In this document: one piece after another, positions 18,083 to 28,285 of the stretch
Position numbering within the stretch: the stretch's first letter is position 1
How the letters are laid out: the number at the start of each line of letters is the position of its first letter
DNA from: Gloeocapsopsis sp. IPPAS B-1203
GTDB taxonomy: Bacteria; Cyanobacteriota; Cyanobacteriia; Cyanobacteriales; Chroococcidiopsidaceae
Reading direction: 5' to 3'
DNA length: 64,000 bases
NCBI RefSeq assembly: GCF_002749975.1
Contig: NZ_PEIG01000001.1
Span: 620,001-684,000, forward strand
The notes under the pieces: generated by a model
Database searches by the model: none
What the model was told of the DNA's origin: nothing
The model's input: only the letters and a program-made list of their open reading frames with translations
Program-made: the position numbers and the translations under genes

Positions 18083-19162
18083 CTACTTACCGAAGCCTCT
18101 ACCACGCGATGTAGAAGGAAGACAAACACAGTTCTCTAACTGAGTACGTAAAGTTTCATGGTCGAGATTTTGCCCAATTAACACTAACTGGTTTTTGCGA
18201 TCGCCACTATTCCATTCTTCATCATCAATGCTAAATCGCTTGCCACACAAGTGGAAAATGTGGCGTTTGGGACTTTCGTCAAACCACAAAATACCTTTGG
18301 CGCGGAATACAGTTTCAGGTAATTGATTATCTAAGAAATACTGAAACTTGCGAATTGATAGTGGCTTATCACTTTGAAATGATATTGAAGTAAACCCGTC
18401 GTTTTCTAAGTGGTGCGAGTGATGGTCATGGTGGTCGTGTTCGCAATCATGATCGTGATGGTGATGATCGTGGTCATGATCGTGATGATACTCGTCTTCA
18501 GCATCAAAATACTTATCAGACTCGAATAAACCAACACTCAAAATCAATGGTAGCGGAACTTGCGATCGCGTAGTACGCAGAATTCTCGCACCTTCTTTCA
18601 CTTCCCGAATTTTACCTTCTAAGCGCTCTAACTCAGCTTCTTCCACCAAATCAGCTTTATTCAGGATAATCACATCACCATAGGCAATTTGGCTGTGGGC
18701 GGCTTGCGAAGTGAATAAATCTAAGCTGTAGTTTGCCGCGTCTACCATTGTAATAATGGAATCCAAGCGGGTTAAGTCACGTAACTCAGTGCCTAAAAAG
18801 GTCAACGCCACAGGTAAGGGATCGGCAAGTCCGGTTGTTTCTACTACCAGATAATCGAGCTTGTCTTGACGTTCGAGAACTTTATAAACTGCCTCTACTA
18901 AGTCATTATTGATGGTGCAGCAAATGCAACCGTTGCTGAGTTCCACCATATCATCGCCCGTTTGGATAATAAGCTCATTATCGATACCAATTTCACCAAA
19001 CTCATTGACTAAGACCGCAGTTTTCAAGCCTTCCTGGTTCGCCAGGATATGATTGAGTAGAGTTGTCTTACCACTGCCTAGAAAACCCGTAATAATAGTA
19101 ACCGGCAAGCCACGTTTTGAGGCATCCATTGCTTGATGATCTGAAGTTGCTGTAGATTGCAT
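18083..19162 (-). CDS. COG0523 (CobW/ZNG1-type) GTPase with histidine-rich metal-binding loop
   Basis: A 359-residue G3E-family metal chaperone. It has Walker A GFLGSGKTT near residues 26-34, the metal motif CICC at 79-82, NKAD near 168-171, and a CobW C-terminal domain near 255-345. Residues 226-251 form a run of His and Asp that probably stores or hands over zinc or a similar metal. Such proteins deliver metal to client enzymes with GTP hydrolysis; no cobalamin gene is nearby, so a zinc or general metal role is more likely than cobaltochelatase. No Zur box could be identified by eye. Confidence 0.88.
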   Translation of the reverse strand: MQSTATSDHQAMDASKRGLPVTIITGFLGSGKTTLLNHILANQEGLKTAVLVNEFGEIGIDNELIIQTGDDMVELSNGCICCTINNDLVEAVYKVLERQDKLDYLVVETTGLADPLPVALTFLGTELRDLTRLDSIITMVDAANYSLDLFTSQAAHSQIAYGDVIILNKADLVEEAELERLEGKIREVKEGARILRTTRSQVPLPLILSVGLFESDKYFDAEDEYHHDHDHDHHHHDHDCEHDHHDHHSHHLENDGFTSISFQSDKPLSIRKFQYFLDNQLPETVFRAKGILWFDESPKRHIFHLCGKRFSIDDEEWNSGDRKNQLVLIGQNLDHETLRTQLENCVCLPSTSRGRGFGK

Positions 19163-19297
19163 AGCTGTGCTGTCGAAAATGTCAAAAAATAGGAATATAG
19201 AGTTACAGAGCGATCAAAGCTACTTTCTTAAGATTGCTAGCTGACACATTCCACTCTTCTCCTATTATTGCCGAAAAGCTCATTTCACCATTTTGTC

Positions 19298-20782
19298 ATG
19301 ACCCTAACGCTATACAACACACTTACCCGTCGGAAAGAAACCTTTACTCCGCTTCAAGCTGGCAAGGTGCAAATGTATTACTGTGGCGTCACTGTATATG
19401 ATTACTGCCATTTGGGTCATGCACGGGCGTGTATTGTTTGGGATGTTGTACGTCGATACTTACAATGGCGTGGCTACCAAGTGAAATATATTCAAAATTT
19501 TACGGATATTGATGACAAAATTCTCAACCGCGCACGGGATGAAGGCTCAACAATGCAAGTGGTTGCTGAACGCTATATCCAAGCCTATTTTGAGGACATG
19601 GATCGGCTAAATATTCAACGCGCAGACGCCTATCCTCGCGCAACACACACGCTAGATGGTATTAAGCGCTTGGTGTACGAATTAGAACAAAAAGGCTATG
19701 CCTACCCAGCCGATGGTGATGTTTATTATGCAGTGCGTCAGTTTAATACATATGGTAAGCTTTCGGGGCGTAAGTTAGAAGATTTGCAAGCGGGAAAAAG
19801 CGATCGCGTCAATATTGAAGATCCTGAGTACCAAAAGAAAAAAGATCCGTTTGATTTTGCATTGTGGAAAGGTGCAAAAGCCGGAGAACCAGCATGGGAG
19901 TCGCCTTGGGGTGCAGGACGTCCTGGTTGGCATATCGAATGTTCGGCGATGGTGCGTGACAATTTGGGCGAGACGATTGATATTCACGCTGGTGGTGCAG
20001 ATTTAATTTTTCCCCATCATGAAAATGAAATTGCTCAAAGTGAAGCCGTTACAGGTAAACCGTTGGCTAATTACTGGATGCACAATGGCATGGTGACGGT
20101 AGATGGCGAAAAAATGTCCAAGTCTCTAGGTAATTTTATCACGATTCGGGAATTGTTAGATCGCCCTACAGATCCAATGGCGGTGCGATTGTTTGTGTTG
20201 ACAGCGCAGTATCGCAAGCCAATAGATTTTACAGATGAAGCGATCGCCGCCGCGACAAATGGTTGGCACACACTTAGAGAGGGGCTACTGTTTGGCTATC
20301 AGTATGGCAAGCAACTAGGATTTGAGGAGCGAGGGAGTCACTTAATACCAGAAGTTGTACAGCGATTTCAAGAAGAAGTTGATGATGATTTTAATTTTCC
20401 TGGAGGGTTGACAGTTCTGTTTGAGTTAGCTAAAGATTTACGCCGCGAAGGAAACATCTTAGTGCATCAAGGTAAAACAGAAACTCCGCCAGAACAATTA
20501 GCACAACAGTGGCATACGTTGGTGACTTTGGCGCAAGTTTTAGGCTTTGAAGCTAGACCTCCTATAGAAATTGAAAGCTTACATACTTTACCTGAACCCA
20601 GTCATAAAAGCTCAGTTACTGTTTTAAGCAATCCTGAAATTGAAAATTTGATTGAACAGCGGAAAGCTGCTCGCAAAAACCGCAATTTTGCTGAGGCGGA
20701 TCGGATTCGTAATGAACTTCAGAATCAGGGTATCACGTTAATTGACCAGCCTGGCGGTGTAACGCGATGGCATCGCAACTAA
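19298..20782 (+). CDS. cysS: Cysteinyl-tRNA synthetase
   Basis: Class I aminoacyl-tRNA synthetase charging tRNA-Cys. The ATG at 19298 (MTLTLYNTLTRRKE) is preferred over a TTG ten codons upstream because it coincides with the family N-terminus, giving 494 residues. The HIGH motif is HLGH (in YDYCHLGHARA), the zinc ligands include the Cys in YYCGVTVYD and the HHENE segment, and KMSKS is intact (GEKMSKSLGNF). The C-terminal region holds the anticodon-binding helices. The last 16 bases overlap the next gene. Confidence 0.96.
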   Translation: MTLTLYNTLTRRKETFTPLQAGKVQMYYCGVTVYDYCHLGHARACIVWDVVRRYLQWRGYQVKYIQNFTDIDDKILNRARDEGSTMQVVAERYIQAYFEDMDRLNIQRADAYPRATHTLDGIKRLVYELEQKGYAYPADGDVYYAVRQFNTYGKLSGRKLEDLQAGKSDRVNIEDPEYQKKKDPFDFALWKGAKAGEPAWESPWGAGRPGWHIECSAMVRDNLGETIDIHAGGADLIFPHHENEIAQSEAVTGKPLANYWMHNGMVTVDGEKMSKSLGNFITIRELLDRPTDPMAVRLFVLTAQYRKPIDFTDEAIAAATNGWHTLREGLLFGYQYGKQLGFEERGSHLIPEVVQRFQEEVDDDFNFPGGLTVLFELAKDLRREGNILVHQGKTETPPEQLAQQWHTLVTLAQVLGFEARPPIEIESLHTLPEPSHKSSVTVLSNPEIENLIEQRKAARKNRNFAEADRIRNELQNQGITLIDQPGGVTRWHRN

Positions 20783-21870
20783 ATCGCAATCGGGTATCAG
20801 TGGTGAATCTGTTAGTGATTGTGGCTACAGGTTTTCTTGTCGCGCTGTTATGGCAATTGCGGAGTTTGCTGGTGACAGTAATGATTGCAGTCGTGATCGC
20901 GGCGGCGATCGCACCTGTTATTGAAAAAGCAGAAAAACTCCGCATACCACGCTGGCTAGCAGTTATTAGCGTTTATCTGACGTTACTTGCGATTGTCATT
21001 GGTGCAGGATTAATTATTGGTCCTACTGTCGCTGAACAACTGCAAACTTTAGTCAGCTTAATTCCAGTTTATCTCGATAATCTCCGCACTTTAGCAGAAA
21101 ATATCGCTTTAAGGCTGGGAACTGAACAACCCGAATTTATTGACCGATTCTTTGATACGCAAGCGTTAACAAGTTGGATTATTGGTTCAGGTCAACAACT
21201 TGTGGTACGTTCTTACGGCTTTACGCGCAGTGTCATCGATGGAGTGTTGAGCCTAATTCTAGCACTACTAATTTCTGGCTACATGGTTGCTGGGCGCGAA
21301 AATTTAATTAAAGGAATCGTTAGTTTATTTCCCCAACCCTGGGACAAACGTCTTGACGCACAAGTTATTCCAATTAGCCAACGAATGGGCGGTTATATTC
21401 AAGGTCGAGTTTTAGTTTCTGGAATTTTAGGAGTCGCAATTACTCTAGGTTTAGGAATTTTGGGTTTGTCAGAATTTGCTTTAGCTTTGGGCGTGATTGC
21501 TGGCTTTACTAACTTAATTCCTTTTATTGGACCTGTTTTAGGTGCAATTCCAGCTTTAATTGTGGCACTTTCTCAAGGTGGTTTAACATTTGTTTGGGTG
21601 CTACTTTTATTTGTCATTATTCAAAATCTAGAAACTTATGTACTCGATCCGCTACTTGTAGGTTCTTCGGTACAAGTTCACCCACTGTATCAACTTCTAG
21701 CAGTACTGGGTGGAACTCAAGTCTTAGGTATTATTGGTGCTGTCATTGTTCCTCCTTGGATAGCTGGGGCGTCAGTATTGCTAGAGAACCTTTACTTGCA
21801 ACCAAAACGTTTAGCTGAGGAAAAAGAAGCAAGTAGCGAAAATGTGGTAAAGGTGCAATCAAGTACTTAA
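20767..21870 (+). CDS. AI-2E/TqsA-family membrane transporter
   Basis: A 367-residue polytopic membrane protein of the AI-2E (PF01594) family, with two N-terminal hydrophobic hairpins (residues 14-110), a soluble-looking segment, and a C-terminal group of spans containing the family-typical FTNLIPFIGPVLGAIPALIVAL and YVLDPLLVGSSVQVHPL. Family members have been tied to autoinducer-2 efflux and Na+/H+ exchange; the substrate in cyanobacteria is unknown. Its ATG overlaps the cysS end by 16 bases, which implies coupling. Confidence 0.87.
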   Translation: MASQLNRNRVSVVNLLVIVATGFLVALLWQLRSLLVTVMIAVVIAAAIAPVIEKAEKLRIPRWLAVISVYLTLLAIVIGAGLIIGPTVAEQLQTLVSLIPVYLDNLRTLAENIALRLGTEQPEFIDRFFDTQALTSWIIGSGQQLVVRSYGFTRSVIDGVLSLILALLISGYMVAGRENLIKGIVSLFPQPWDKRLDAQVIPISQRMGGYIQGRVLVSGILGVAITLGLGILGLSEFALALGVIAGFTNLIPFIGPVLGAIPALIVALSQGGLTFVWVLLLFVIIQNLETYVLDPLLVGSSVQVHPLYQLLAVLGGTQVLGIIGAVIVPPWIAGASVLLENLYLQPKRLAEEKEASSENVVKVQSST

Positions 21871-21915
21871 TTTAAATGTAGATTTTTAGATAATTTAGCA
21901 GAGGTTTTAACCTCA

Positions 21916-22968
21916 TTAGACATTACTCAAAACAAAAAGCAAATCATTGATCAAGTTGAATGGATGGCTACCCATACTTGTATTGCAAAATACTGCCATT
22001 GTGAGTTTATGTCCCTGAAAGTTGGGTAGATGCATTACCCAAGTATTGTACCCAGGACCATCGCCACCGTGTCCAAACTGTTCGCCATAGTTAGATTCTA
22101 GATCAATCATTAATCCTAATCCATAGCCAGGTTTATTAAAAAATGGAGATGTGTTTTGACCAATAGATACATACTGACACATCTCAATAAGTTGTTCTAG
22201 TTTAAGTAGTTTATGAGAAAAAAGATTCTCGTAAAATTGAACAATCTCATGAGTTGTAGAGACAATTATACCAGTAGCACACCATCCTGGATGATATTTA
22301 GGAATCACATTTTCTATTAATCTATTGGAGTTAAGAGATCTACAAAACCCAGGTACTAAAGTTCCTTTGTCTATATCTTGAGCAACGTAAGTTTTTTGCA
22401 ATTTTAAAGGTTGAAATATCTGATTTCTCAAAGTATTAGAAAAAGTATCTTTACTGATAGTTTCAATTAACTTGAGTAACAACATATAACCCGTATTTGA
22501 ATAATTAAAACTAGCTCCAGGTTCAAAATCAAGCTTACCTGTGCAAGTTAACTCTAAAAATTTGTGATATGACCAAGGCAATGAAGGACTTGCTGCTACC
22601 GCTGGCATATAAGTTGCTATTGAATAATTTGGTACACCGCTAGTATGATTAAGAAGTCTTCTGATTGTTACAGAGCGTGGTAGTGGTAAATTATGTAGCC
22701 AATCTATAATTGAATCTTCTAAAGATAATTTTCCATTTTGAACCATCTGCAATATACAAACGGCAGTAAATGTTTTTGTAATACTATAGATATAAAATTG
22801 ACTATTTGTCGGCATTGGTGTTCTTCTTGTTAGTTCTAAGAATCCACTACTTCCTATCCACAAACCATACTTTTCGTCAGAAATTGTGACATTAACACCC
22901 AAGCATGGCGTGAAAAGAAGCGATGCGTCAAGCTGCTTTTGCAGTTGTTTTTTTAATAATGAATTCAT
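21916..22968 (-). CDS. Beta-lactamase-related serine hydrolase (class C / D,D-peptidase fold)
   Basis: A 350-residue serine hydrolase. The catalytic motifs are S62-I-T-K65 (SxxK), Y156-S-N158 (YxN) and HGG near residue 306. No signal peptide is evident, so it would be cytoplasmic unless the start is wrong. Related enzymes are esterases, D-aminopeptidases or penicillin-binding-like proteins; substrate cannot be predicted. The coding sequence is visibly A+T-richer than its neighbours and lacks HIP1 sites, which suggests acquisition by transfer. Confidence 0.82.
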   Translation of the reverse strand: MNSLLKKQLQKQLDASLLFTPCLGVNVTISDEKYGLWIGSSGFLELTRRTPMPTNSQFYIYSITKTFTAVCILQMVQNGKLSLEDSIIDWLHNLPLPRSVTIRRLLNHTSGVPNYSIATYMPAVAASPSLPWSYHKFLELTCTGKLDFEPGASFNYSNTGYMLLLKLIETISKDTFSNTLRNQIFQPLKLQKTYVAQDIDKGTLVPGFCRSLNSNRLIENVIPKYHPGWCATGIIVSTTHEIVQFYENLFSHKLLKLEQLIEMCQYVSIGQNTSPFFNKPGYGLGLMIDLESNYGEQFGHGGDGPGYNTWVMHLPNFQGHKLTMAVFCNTSMGSHPFNLINDLLFVLSNV

Positions 22969-23130
22969 ATCGTCTTTGACATTAAATAGATTTGGCTTTG
23001 GTTGGGAATTAAACCAGAAAAATTTTGATTACTGCTACTGTACTAGTACAAATTGAATGAATTTGTACCTTCTCAAAAATAAGTCAATAGAAGATATTAA
23101 AAATAAGCCTGGTGATTAAGGAGAGTGTAA

Positions 23131-24018
23131 GTGTGCGCCAAGCACCGTATTGATAGAGAAATCGGTTTAGGCTATGGCTTTCTCGGTGTACTTGGCTTTA
23201 GTCTTACCTTACCAGCTACCCGTGTTGCAGTTGTAGAACTCGATCCGATAATCGTAGGTTTAGGACGTGCAATCATCGCAGCTTTTCTAGCAGCAATTGT
23301 TTTATGGGCGAATCATCAGCGAATACCTGCACGCAAACATTGGCGAGGTTTAATTATCGTTGCGGCTGGAGTTGTTTTAGGGTTTCCCTTACTGTCAGCT
23401 TGGGCAATGCAGCAGTTACCCGCCGCACATGGCGCGGTTGTGTTAGCGTTGATGCCGCTAGCAACGGCATTTGCTGGGAGTATAATTGTGGGCGAACGTC
23501 CTTCGCGGCGATTTTGGTTGGCAAGCATCACTGGTAGTATCACGGTGATTATTTTTGCGATCCTCTCTGGTGCTGGGCAAATGCAGTGGGCTGATGTTGT
23601 CTTACTGGGTGCAGGAATGGCGGCTGCCATTAGTTATGCAGAAGGCGGACGTTTAGCGCGAATTTTGGGAGGCTGGCAAGTTATTTGTTGGGCTTTGGTG
23701 ATTGCGGCTCCTGTATTAAGTGTACCTTTTGCAAAGGCAGTGTTACAACATGGCTTAGTTGCTTCGCCAACAGCTTGGTTAGGATTTGGCTATTTGAGCA
23801 TTATCAGTCAATTTCTCGCTTTTTTCCCCTGGTATCAAGGGCTAGCAATTGGAGGTGTTGCCCGTGTTGGTCAAATGCAACTATTACAGCCATTTTTAAC
23901 GATTTTGGCATCTGCAATTTTGTTGGGAGAAGCGATCGCACCCTTTACCTTAATTGCTGCAATGATTGTAGTAACGAGTGTGGCGATTGGGCGGACATCG
24001 GCGATTCAACGCAATTAA
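23131..24018 (+). CDS. DMT-superfamily (EamA) transporter
   Basis: A 295-residue protein with about ten hydrophobic spans arranged as two EamA repeats (residues about 10-140 and 150-290), typical of drug/metabolite exporters. The GTG start at 23131 is supported by AAGGAGAG about 6 bases upstream. The second half contains GVARVGQMQLLQPFLTILAS, a family-typical segment. The substrate is unknown; amino acids or small metabolites are usual for the family. Confidence 0.85.
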   Translation: MCAKHRIDREIGLGYGFLGVLGFSLTLPATRVAVVELDPIIVGLGRAIIAAFLAAIVLWANHQRIPARKHWRGLIIVAAGVVLGFPLLSAWAMQQLPAAHGAVVLALMPLATAFAGSIIVGERPSRRFWLASITGSITVIIFAILSGAGQMQWADVVLLGAGMAAAISYAEGGRLARILGGWQVICWALVIAAPVLSVPFAKAVLQHGLVASPTAWLGFGYLSIISQFLAFFPWYQGLAIGGVARVGQMQLLQPFLTILASAILLGEAIAPFTLIAAMIVVTSVAIGRTSAIQRN

Positions 24019-24114
24019 CGCGCTCGTCTTTGGTAAAATTCAAAGTAATATCCAATATGGCGATTAAGGGCTTTTAATCAAAGTAGGAACAAAAATTTTA
24101 CGTCAGTAATAACG

Positions 24115-24645
24115 ATGCGATCGCCAACACTAAAACTTATTCAAAAAGCTCTAATTCGTTTACTCGGCATATTATTAGTTTTATGCCTAGCTTGGTTATG
24201 GGTACTCTTAGCCGCAAAACCAGCCTTAGCTCAAGACAATACCATTAATTACAGTAATACACATCTAGAAAACCGTGACTTCTCCCACGCCGACTTGGTA
24301 GGTGGAGTATTTGTCGCAGCCGAAATGCGTGAAGCAAACTTTCAAGGTGCAGATCTCACAAACGCCATTCTTACCAAAGGTGTTTTACTCCGCGCTAATT
24401 TAGAAGGTGCTAACTTAACAGGTGCATTAGTCGATCGTGTCACTTTAGATGAAGCAAATTTAAAAAATACCATCTTGCAAGAAGCGATTTTGACGCGATC
24501 GCGGCTTTTTGATGCTGATATTACAGGTGCAGACTTTACTGATGCTTTGGTAGATCGTTATCAAGTTTCTTTATTATGCGATCGCGCTGATGGTGTTAAT
24601 CCGGTAACAGGTGTTTCCACACGTGAAAGTTTAGGCTGTCGCTAA
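24115..24645 (+). CDS. Exported pentapeptide-repeat protein, probably thylakoid-lumenal
   Basis: A 176-residue protein. Residues 1-40 form a basic, hydrophobic signal peptide with a likely cleavage site after KPALA (AQDN follows). About 75 residues of A(D/N)LxX pentapeptide repeats follow, giving a small beta-helix. A conserved cysteine-containing tail ([19 protein letters not shown]) resembles lumenal pentapeptide proteins of plants and cyanobacteria such as TL17. Function is unknown. It ends 8 bases before the acetyltransferase gene, so the two may share a transcript. Confidence 0.83.
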   Translation: MRSPTLKLIQKALIRLLGILLVLCLAWLWVLLAAKPALAQDNTINYSNTHLENRDFSHADLVGGVFVAAEMREANFQGADLTNAILTKGVLLRANLEGANLTGALVDRVTLDEANLKNTILQEAILTRSRLFDADITGADFTDALVDRYQVSLLCDRADGVNPVTGVSTRESLGCR

Positions 24646-24653
24646 AGAAACCT

Positions 24654-25286
24654 ATGACTTCATATGGTCCTAATCCTAATCGACCTTATCCTCTAGTCGA
24701 TCATCGTCGTGTTTGCTTTATCAAAAATTTTATCAAAGCACCAAATATCATTGTTGGCGATTACTCATATTACGACGATCCTGTCGATCCCGAAGGGTTT
24801 GAGAAAAATGTCTTGTACAACTACGGTAGCGATCGCTTAATTATTGGTAAGTTTTGTGCTGTTGCAACTCAAGTCAAATTCATCATGAACGGTGCAAATC
24901 ACAAACTTGATGGAATTTCTACGTATCCTTTTCCGATTTTTGGACATGGTTGGGAAGAAGCAATAGACCAGGTGATGAATTTACCTAGCAAGGGCGATAC
25001 GATGATTGGTAACGATGTTTGGCTCGGTTATGAATCTTTAATTATGCCAGGCGTTAAAATTGGCGATGGTGCCATAGTTGCTGCCAGATCTGTTGTTGTT
25101 AAAGATATTCCTCCCTACACTGTCGCTGGTGGTAATCCTGCACGTCCTCTCAAGCAACGCTTTAGTGATGCAGAAATTGAGCAATTACTTGCTATTCGTT
25201 GGTGGGATTGGGATATAGCTAAAATCACCCGCAATATTGATTTGATTATGGGCGGTGATATCAGTTTGCTACAAAATGCTTTGTAA
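24654..25286 (+). CDS. Vat/CatB-type xenobiotic O-acetyltransferase
   Basis: A 210-residue left-handed beta-helix acetyltransferase. The hexapeptide core (GDTMIGNDVWLGYESLIMPG and onward) and the catalytic histidine H83 in IMNGANHKLDG match the streptogramin A (Vat) and CatB chloramphenicol acetyltransferase group closely, including the N-terminal VCFIKNFIKAPNIIVGDYSYYDD segment. Real resistance activity cannot be inferred: many environmental members have no known clinical substrate. It sits next to the phosphonate island in a variable part of the window. Confidence 0.87.
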   Translation: MTSYGPNPNRPYPLVDHRRVCFIKNFIKAPNIIVGDYSYYDDPVDPEGFEKNVLYNYGSDRLIIGKFCAVATQVKFIMNGANHKLDGISTYPFPIFGHGWEEAIDQVMNLPSKGDTMIGNDVWLGYESLIMPGVKIGDGAIVAARSVVVKDIPPYTVAGGNPARPLKQRFSDAEIEQLLAIRWWDWDIAKITRNIDLIMGGDISLLQNAL

Positions 25287-25300
25287 CATACAACTTTTAC

Positions 25301-27082
25301 TTAACGCGATCGCCAAGCTTGAGTTTGTTGCTGTACGCCACGAGTGAAAAACCAATAAAGAATGCGGACTCCGATACTCGTAAAGACAATCAGAGTTGCC
25401 ATTGCTGCGGCTGCTGCGGTATCTCCAGCATCGTCCATATTGACAATTGCGACTGCTGCTACTGGTAACGTGGGAGGATAGAGAAACACGATCGCAGAAA
25501 TTGTAATCATGGCATTGACAAAGAAGTAAATGCCAATTTCCAAGATTGCTGGTAGTGAAAGTGGTGCTGTGACGCGCCAAAACGTCCGATAAAAGGGAAC
25601 AGACATTGAAGCAGAAACCGACTCAAACTCTGGATCGATCTGCTTAAGCGCGGTATTAGCAGTCAGAAAACATACTGTGTAGAAGTGAATAATGTTACAT
25701 AAAACCAAAATTCCCATTGTGCCATAGAGCCAATGGAAAGGATTGACTAAAAGATACTCTTCAATAAAAGGAATATTCCAATAAGGAGAGTTGAAGAAAA
25801 AGACGTAAGCAAGACCTAAAACTAGACCAGGTAAAGCTAAAGGAATTGTAGACAAAAAGTAGTTGATACTGCGTAACCAATTTAATCCTTTACCTTTTTC
25901 TACAAGATAAGCACTAACAAACACAGCAACTGTACCAAATACTGCTGTATAGAATGACATCCGAATGCTATTCCAGTAAGCCGCATAGCCACCGCCACCT
26001 ACAGAACTGAAGTCGTAGTGCCGCAAACTTAGATTGAAATTGTAAGGCCAAACTTGAATGGCAGAAGCAAAAACAATTGTTAGCAGAACAATAATCGCAA
26101 ATAGTGCTACTAAAGTACAAAAAGCAAATCCTAGCCAATCGACAAGAGGATTAAATTTAGGTTGCAGAGGGACTGCTTTAGCACTTACTAATGCATTCTG
26201 TCGCCGCTGGATAATTTGATTAAGCACAAAAGCAACAACAGTTGGTACAAGTAAAAATACACTAATAGTTGCTCCCATCGAGAAGTTTTGCTGACCGATG
26301 ACTTGCTTATAGATATCTGTTGCTAGCACGTTATAGTTACCACCGACTACTTTAGGTACGCCGAAATCTGTAAAAGCTAACGTGAAACACACAAAAATAG
26401 CACTGACTAAGCCATATTTGACACTAGGAAGTGTCACCGTTAAAAATGTCCGCAGGGCAGAACTACCTAAAACCTCAGATGCTTCATATAATCGAGCATC
26501 AGTCAAGCTTAACGCAGTGACGAGAATAACCAGCGCTTGCGGAAAACAGTAAAGTACTTCTCCAATAATGATGCCATTAGCACCATAAATTCCAATATTC
26601 CAACCAGGAAGTAAACCAAATAAACCTGTGGTGATAATTCCTTGATTGCCAAAGAGGTAAATCAAGCCGATCGCATGAGCAAGTGGCGGAATGTATAGCG
26701 GTAACATCCCCAAAATGCGAAAAATATTTTTTCCTGGCATCGCTGTGCGGGTCAGCGCATAAGCATAGATAAATGCCAGAACAACAGAGATAATGGTACT
26801 AGCGATCGCTACATACAAACTATTAAACAAAGAAGCCGCTAATGCTGGAGTTGTTAAGTAGGTAACGTAATTTGCTACACCAACCCAGTCACCATCTGTA
26901 CTCTGAAAACTGCGCATCAGCATTGGGTAAAGTGGCAAAACAACCCCAACCAAAAGCCAAAGCGTTCCCAAAATCAGCAGCACTCGCATCAGCCAGTCTT
27001 CTGCGGTAACTATCTGCTGGCGTCTAGAGAAATATTGCCTAAGTGTTGTGCGGAATGTTTTTTGCGGCGTGGAAGATGTCAT
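25301..27082 (-). CDS. phnU: Fused two-domain ABC permease, 2-aminoethylphosphonate type
   Basis: A 593-residue inner-membrane protein made of two binding-protein-dependent permease domains in one chain, about 12 spans in all. EAA-like loops are seen near [22 protein letters not shown] and near [24 protein letters not shown]. The layout fits the PhnU2-type single-chain permeases that accompany AEP-type substrate-binding proteins. It is the last gene of a minus-strand trio with the ATPase and binding protein, gap 28 bases, so cotranscription is expected. Confidence 0.85.
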   Translation of the reverse strand: MTSSTPQKTFRTTLRQYFSRRQQIVTAEDWLMRVLLILGTLWLLVGVVLPLYPMLMRSFQSTDGDWVGVANYVTYLTTPALAASLFNSLYVAIASTIISVVLAFIYAYALTRTAMPGKNIFRILGMLPLYIPPLAHAIGLIYLFGNQGIITTGLFGLLPGWNIGIYGANGIIIGEVLYCFPQALVILVTALSLTDARLYEASEVLGSSALRTFLTVTLPSVKYGLVSAIFVCFTLAFTDFGVPKVVGGNYNVLATDIYKQVIGQQNFSMGATISVFLLVPTVVAFVLNQIIQRRQNALVSAKAVPLQPKFNPLVDWLGFAFCTLVALFAIIVLLTIVFASAIQVWPYNFNLSLRHYDFSSVGGGGYAAYWNSIRMSFYTAVFGTVAVFVSAYLVEKGKGLNWLRSINYFLSTIPLALPGLVLGLAYVFFFNSPYWNIPFIEEYLLVNPFHWLYGTMGILVLCNIIHFYTVCFLTANTALKQIDPEFESVSASMSVPFYRTFWRVTAPLSLPAILEIGIYFFVNAMITISAIVFLYPPTLPVAAVAIVNMDDAGDTAAAAAMATLIVFTSIGVRILYWFFTRGVQQQTQAWRSR

Positions 27083-27110
27083 AGCGATGTAGAGCTAGTG
27101 CTGATGAGTT

Positions 27111-28271
27111 TTAATTGGTGAATACTCGGATCGATTCGGGCGGAAGTTGAATTTGGAATGCAGAACCTTCAGTGAGATCTAACTGTCGCGCTGCTTGAGC
27201 GGAGATGTTGACAGAAATGAGTTCTTTGAAGTTGCCTTCTGGACGCAAACCTACTAGAAAGCCAGAACCAAGAAATTCGATACTCTGCACTTCAGCGGCG
27301 ATCGCATTTGCTACCGAGTGCTGATTTGCTGTGTTGAGCACTTGCACATCTTCTGGACGAATCGCAATACTTACCGATTGATCGGGTGCAGCAACGTTTT
27401 GTGGTGCCTCCAGAATAATGTTTCCGCAGCGCACTTGAGTTTCTGATACTACAACTCCTGATAAAAAGTTCATCACGCCAATAAAATTAGCGACAAATGG
27501 CGTATGCGGTTGCTGATATATAGCACGCGGCGTTCCTACTTGGGCAATGTAGCCTTTATCCATCACGACAATTCGATCTGCCATTGCCAAAGCTTCAGCT
27601 TGATCGTGAGTTACCATCACTGTTGTGATTCCTAGGCGCTTTTGTAGTTGCGCGATTTCTGTTCTTAGCCTGACTCTAACTTGAGCATCTAGCGCTGAAA
27701 GTGGTTCGTCGAGTAACAGAAGTCCAGGTGATAATGCTAAGGCTCGCGCTAAAGCAACTCGTTGTTGTTGTCCGCCCGACATTTGCGCAGGGTATTTATT
27801 ACCCATCCCGTTTAGCCCAACGGTATCAAGTAACTCCTCAACTCTGGTTTTAATTTCTCGCTGAGATTTCTTAGCATTTTGCAAGCCATAGGCAATATTT
27901 TGGGCGGCAGTGAGATTAGGAAATAGTGCATATGATTGAAAGACAATGCCAAAATCTCGCTTCGATGCGGGAAGCCGCGAAACATCTTTTCCACCTTGGA
28001 TGACGCGCCCACTGGTTTGAGTTTCTAATCCACAGATAATGCGTAGTAATGTTGTTTTACCACAACCACTCGGACCTAGTAAGCAAATAAATTCACCTGG
28101 ATAGACGTCTAAGTAGATGTCGTAAAGAGCAACAAAGTTACCAAAAGATTTTTGAATGTTTTCGATTCGCAGATAAGGTTGTGCAATTTCCCTGACTAAA
28201 GTAGGTTCATAAGATGTCGATTGCTGTTTGAGGCGTTGCTGTTGGGTTGTTGGCTGTTCGGGAAAGTTCAT
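27111..28271 (-). CDS. phnT: ABC transporter ATPase, 2-aminoethylphosphonate type
   Basis: A 386-residue importer ATPase with Walker A GPSGCGKTT, Q-loop IVFQSYALFP, signature MSGGQQQRVALARA, Walker B LLLLDEP and the H-loop TVMVTHDQAEA. The last 100 residues are a TOBE regulatory domain. It lies between the permease and the binding-protein gene (gaps 28 and 14 bases). Sequence alone does not separate it from spermidine/putrescine or iron ATPases; the phosphonate call rests on the neighbours. Confidence 0.87.
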   Translation of the reverse strand: MNFPEQPTTQQQRLKQQSTSYEPTLVREIAQPYLRIENIQKSFGNFVALYDIYLDVYPGEFICLLGPSGCGKTTLLRIICGLETQTSGRVIQGGKDVSRLPASKRDFGIVFQSYALFPNLTAAQNIAYGLQNAKKSQREIKTRVEELLDTVGLNGMGNKYPAQMSGGQQQRVALARALALSPGLLLLDEPLSALDAQVRVRLRTEIAQLQKRLGITTVMVTHDQAEALAMADRIVVMDKGYIAQVGTPRAIYQQPHTPFVANFIGVMNFLSGVVVSETQVRCGNIILEAPQNVAAPDQSVSIAIRPEDVQVLNTANQHSVANAIAAEVQSIEFLGSGFLVGLRPEGNFKELISVNISAQAARQLDLTEGSAFQIQLPPESIRVFTN

Positions 28272-28285
28272 TTGTCTGCTCCTAA

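Noticed and set aside
18083-19162. Cobalamin-related role for the COG0523 GTPase
   Set aside because: No cobalamin biosynthesis gene or cobalamin riboswitch is near it; a metal chaperone role is the simpler reading.
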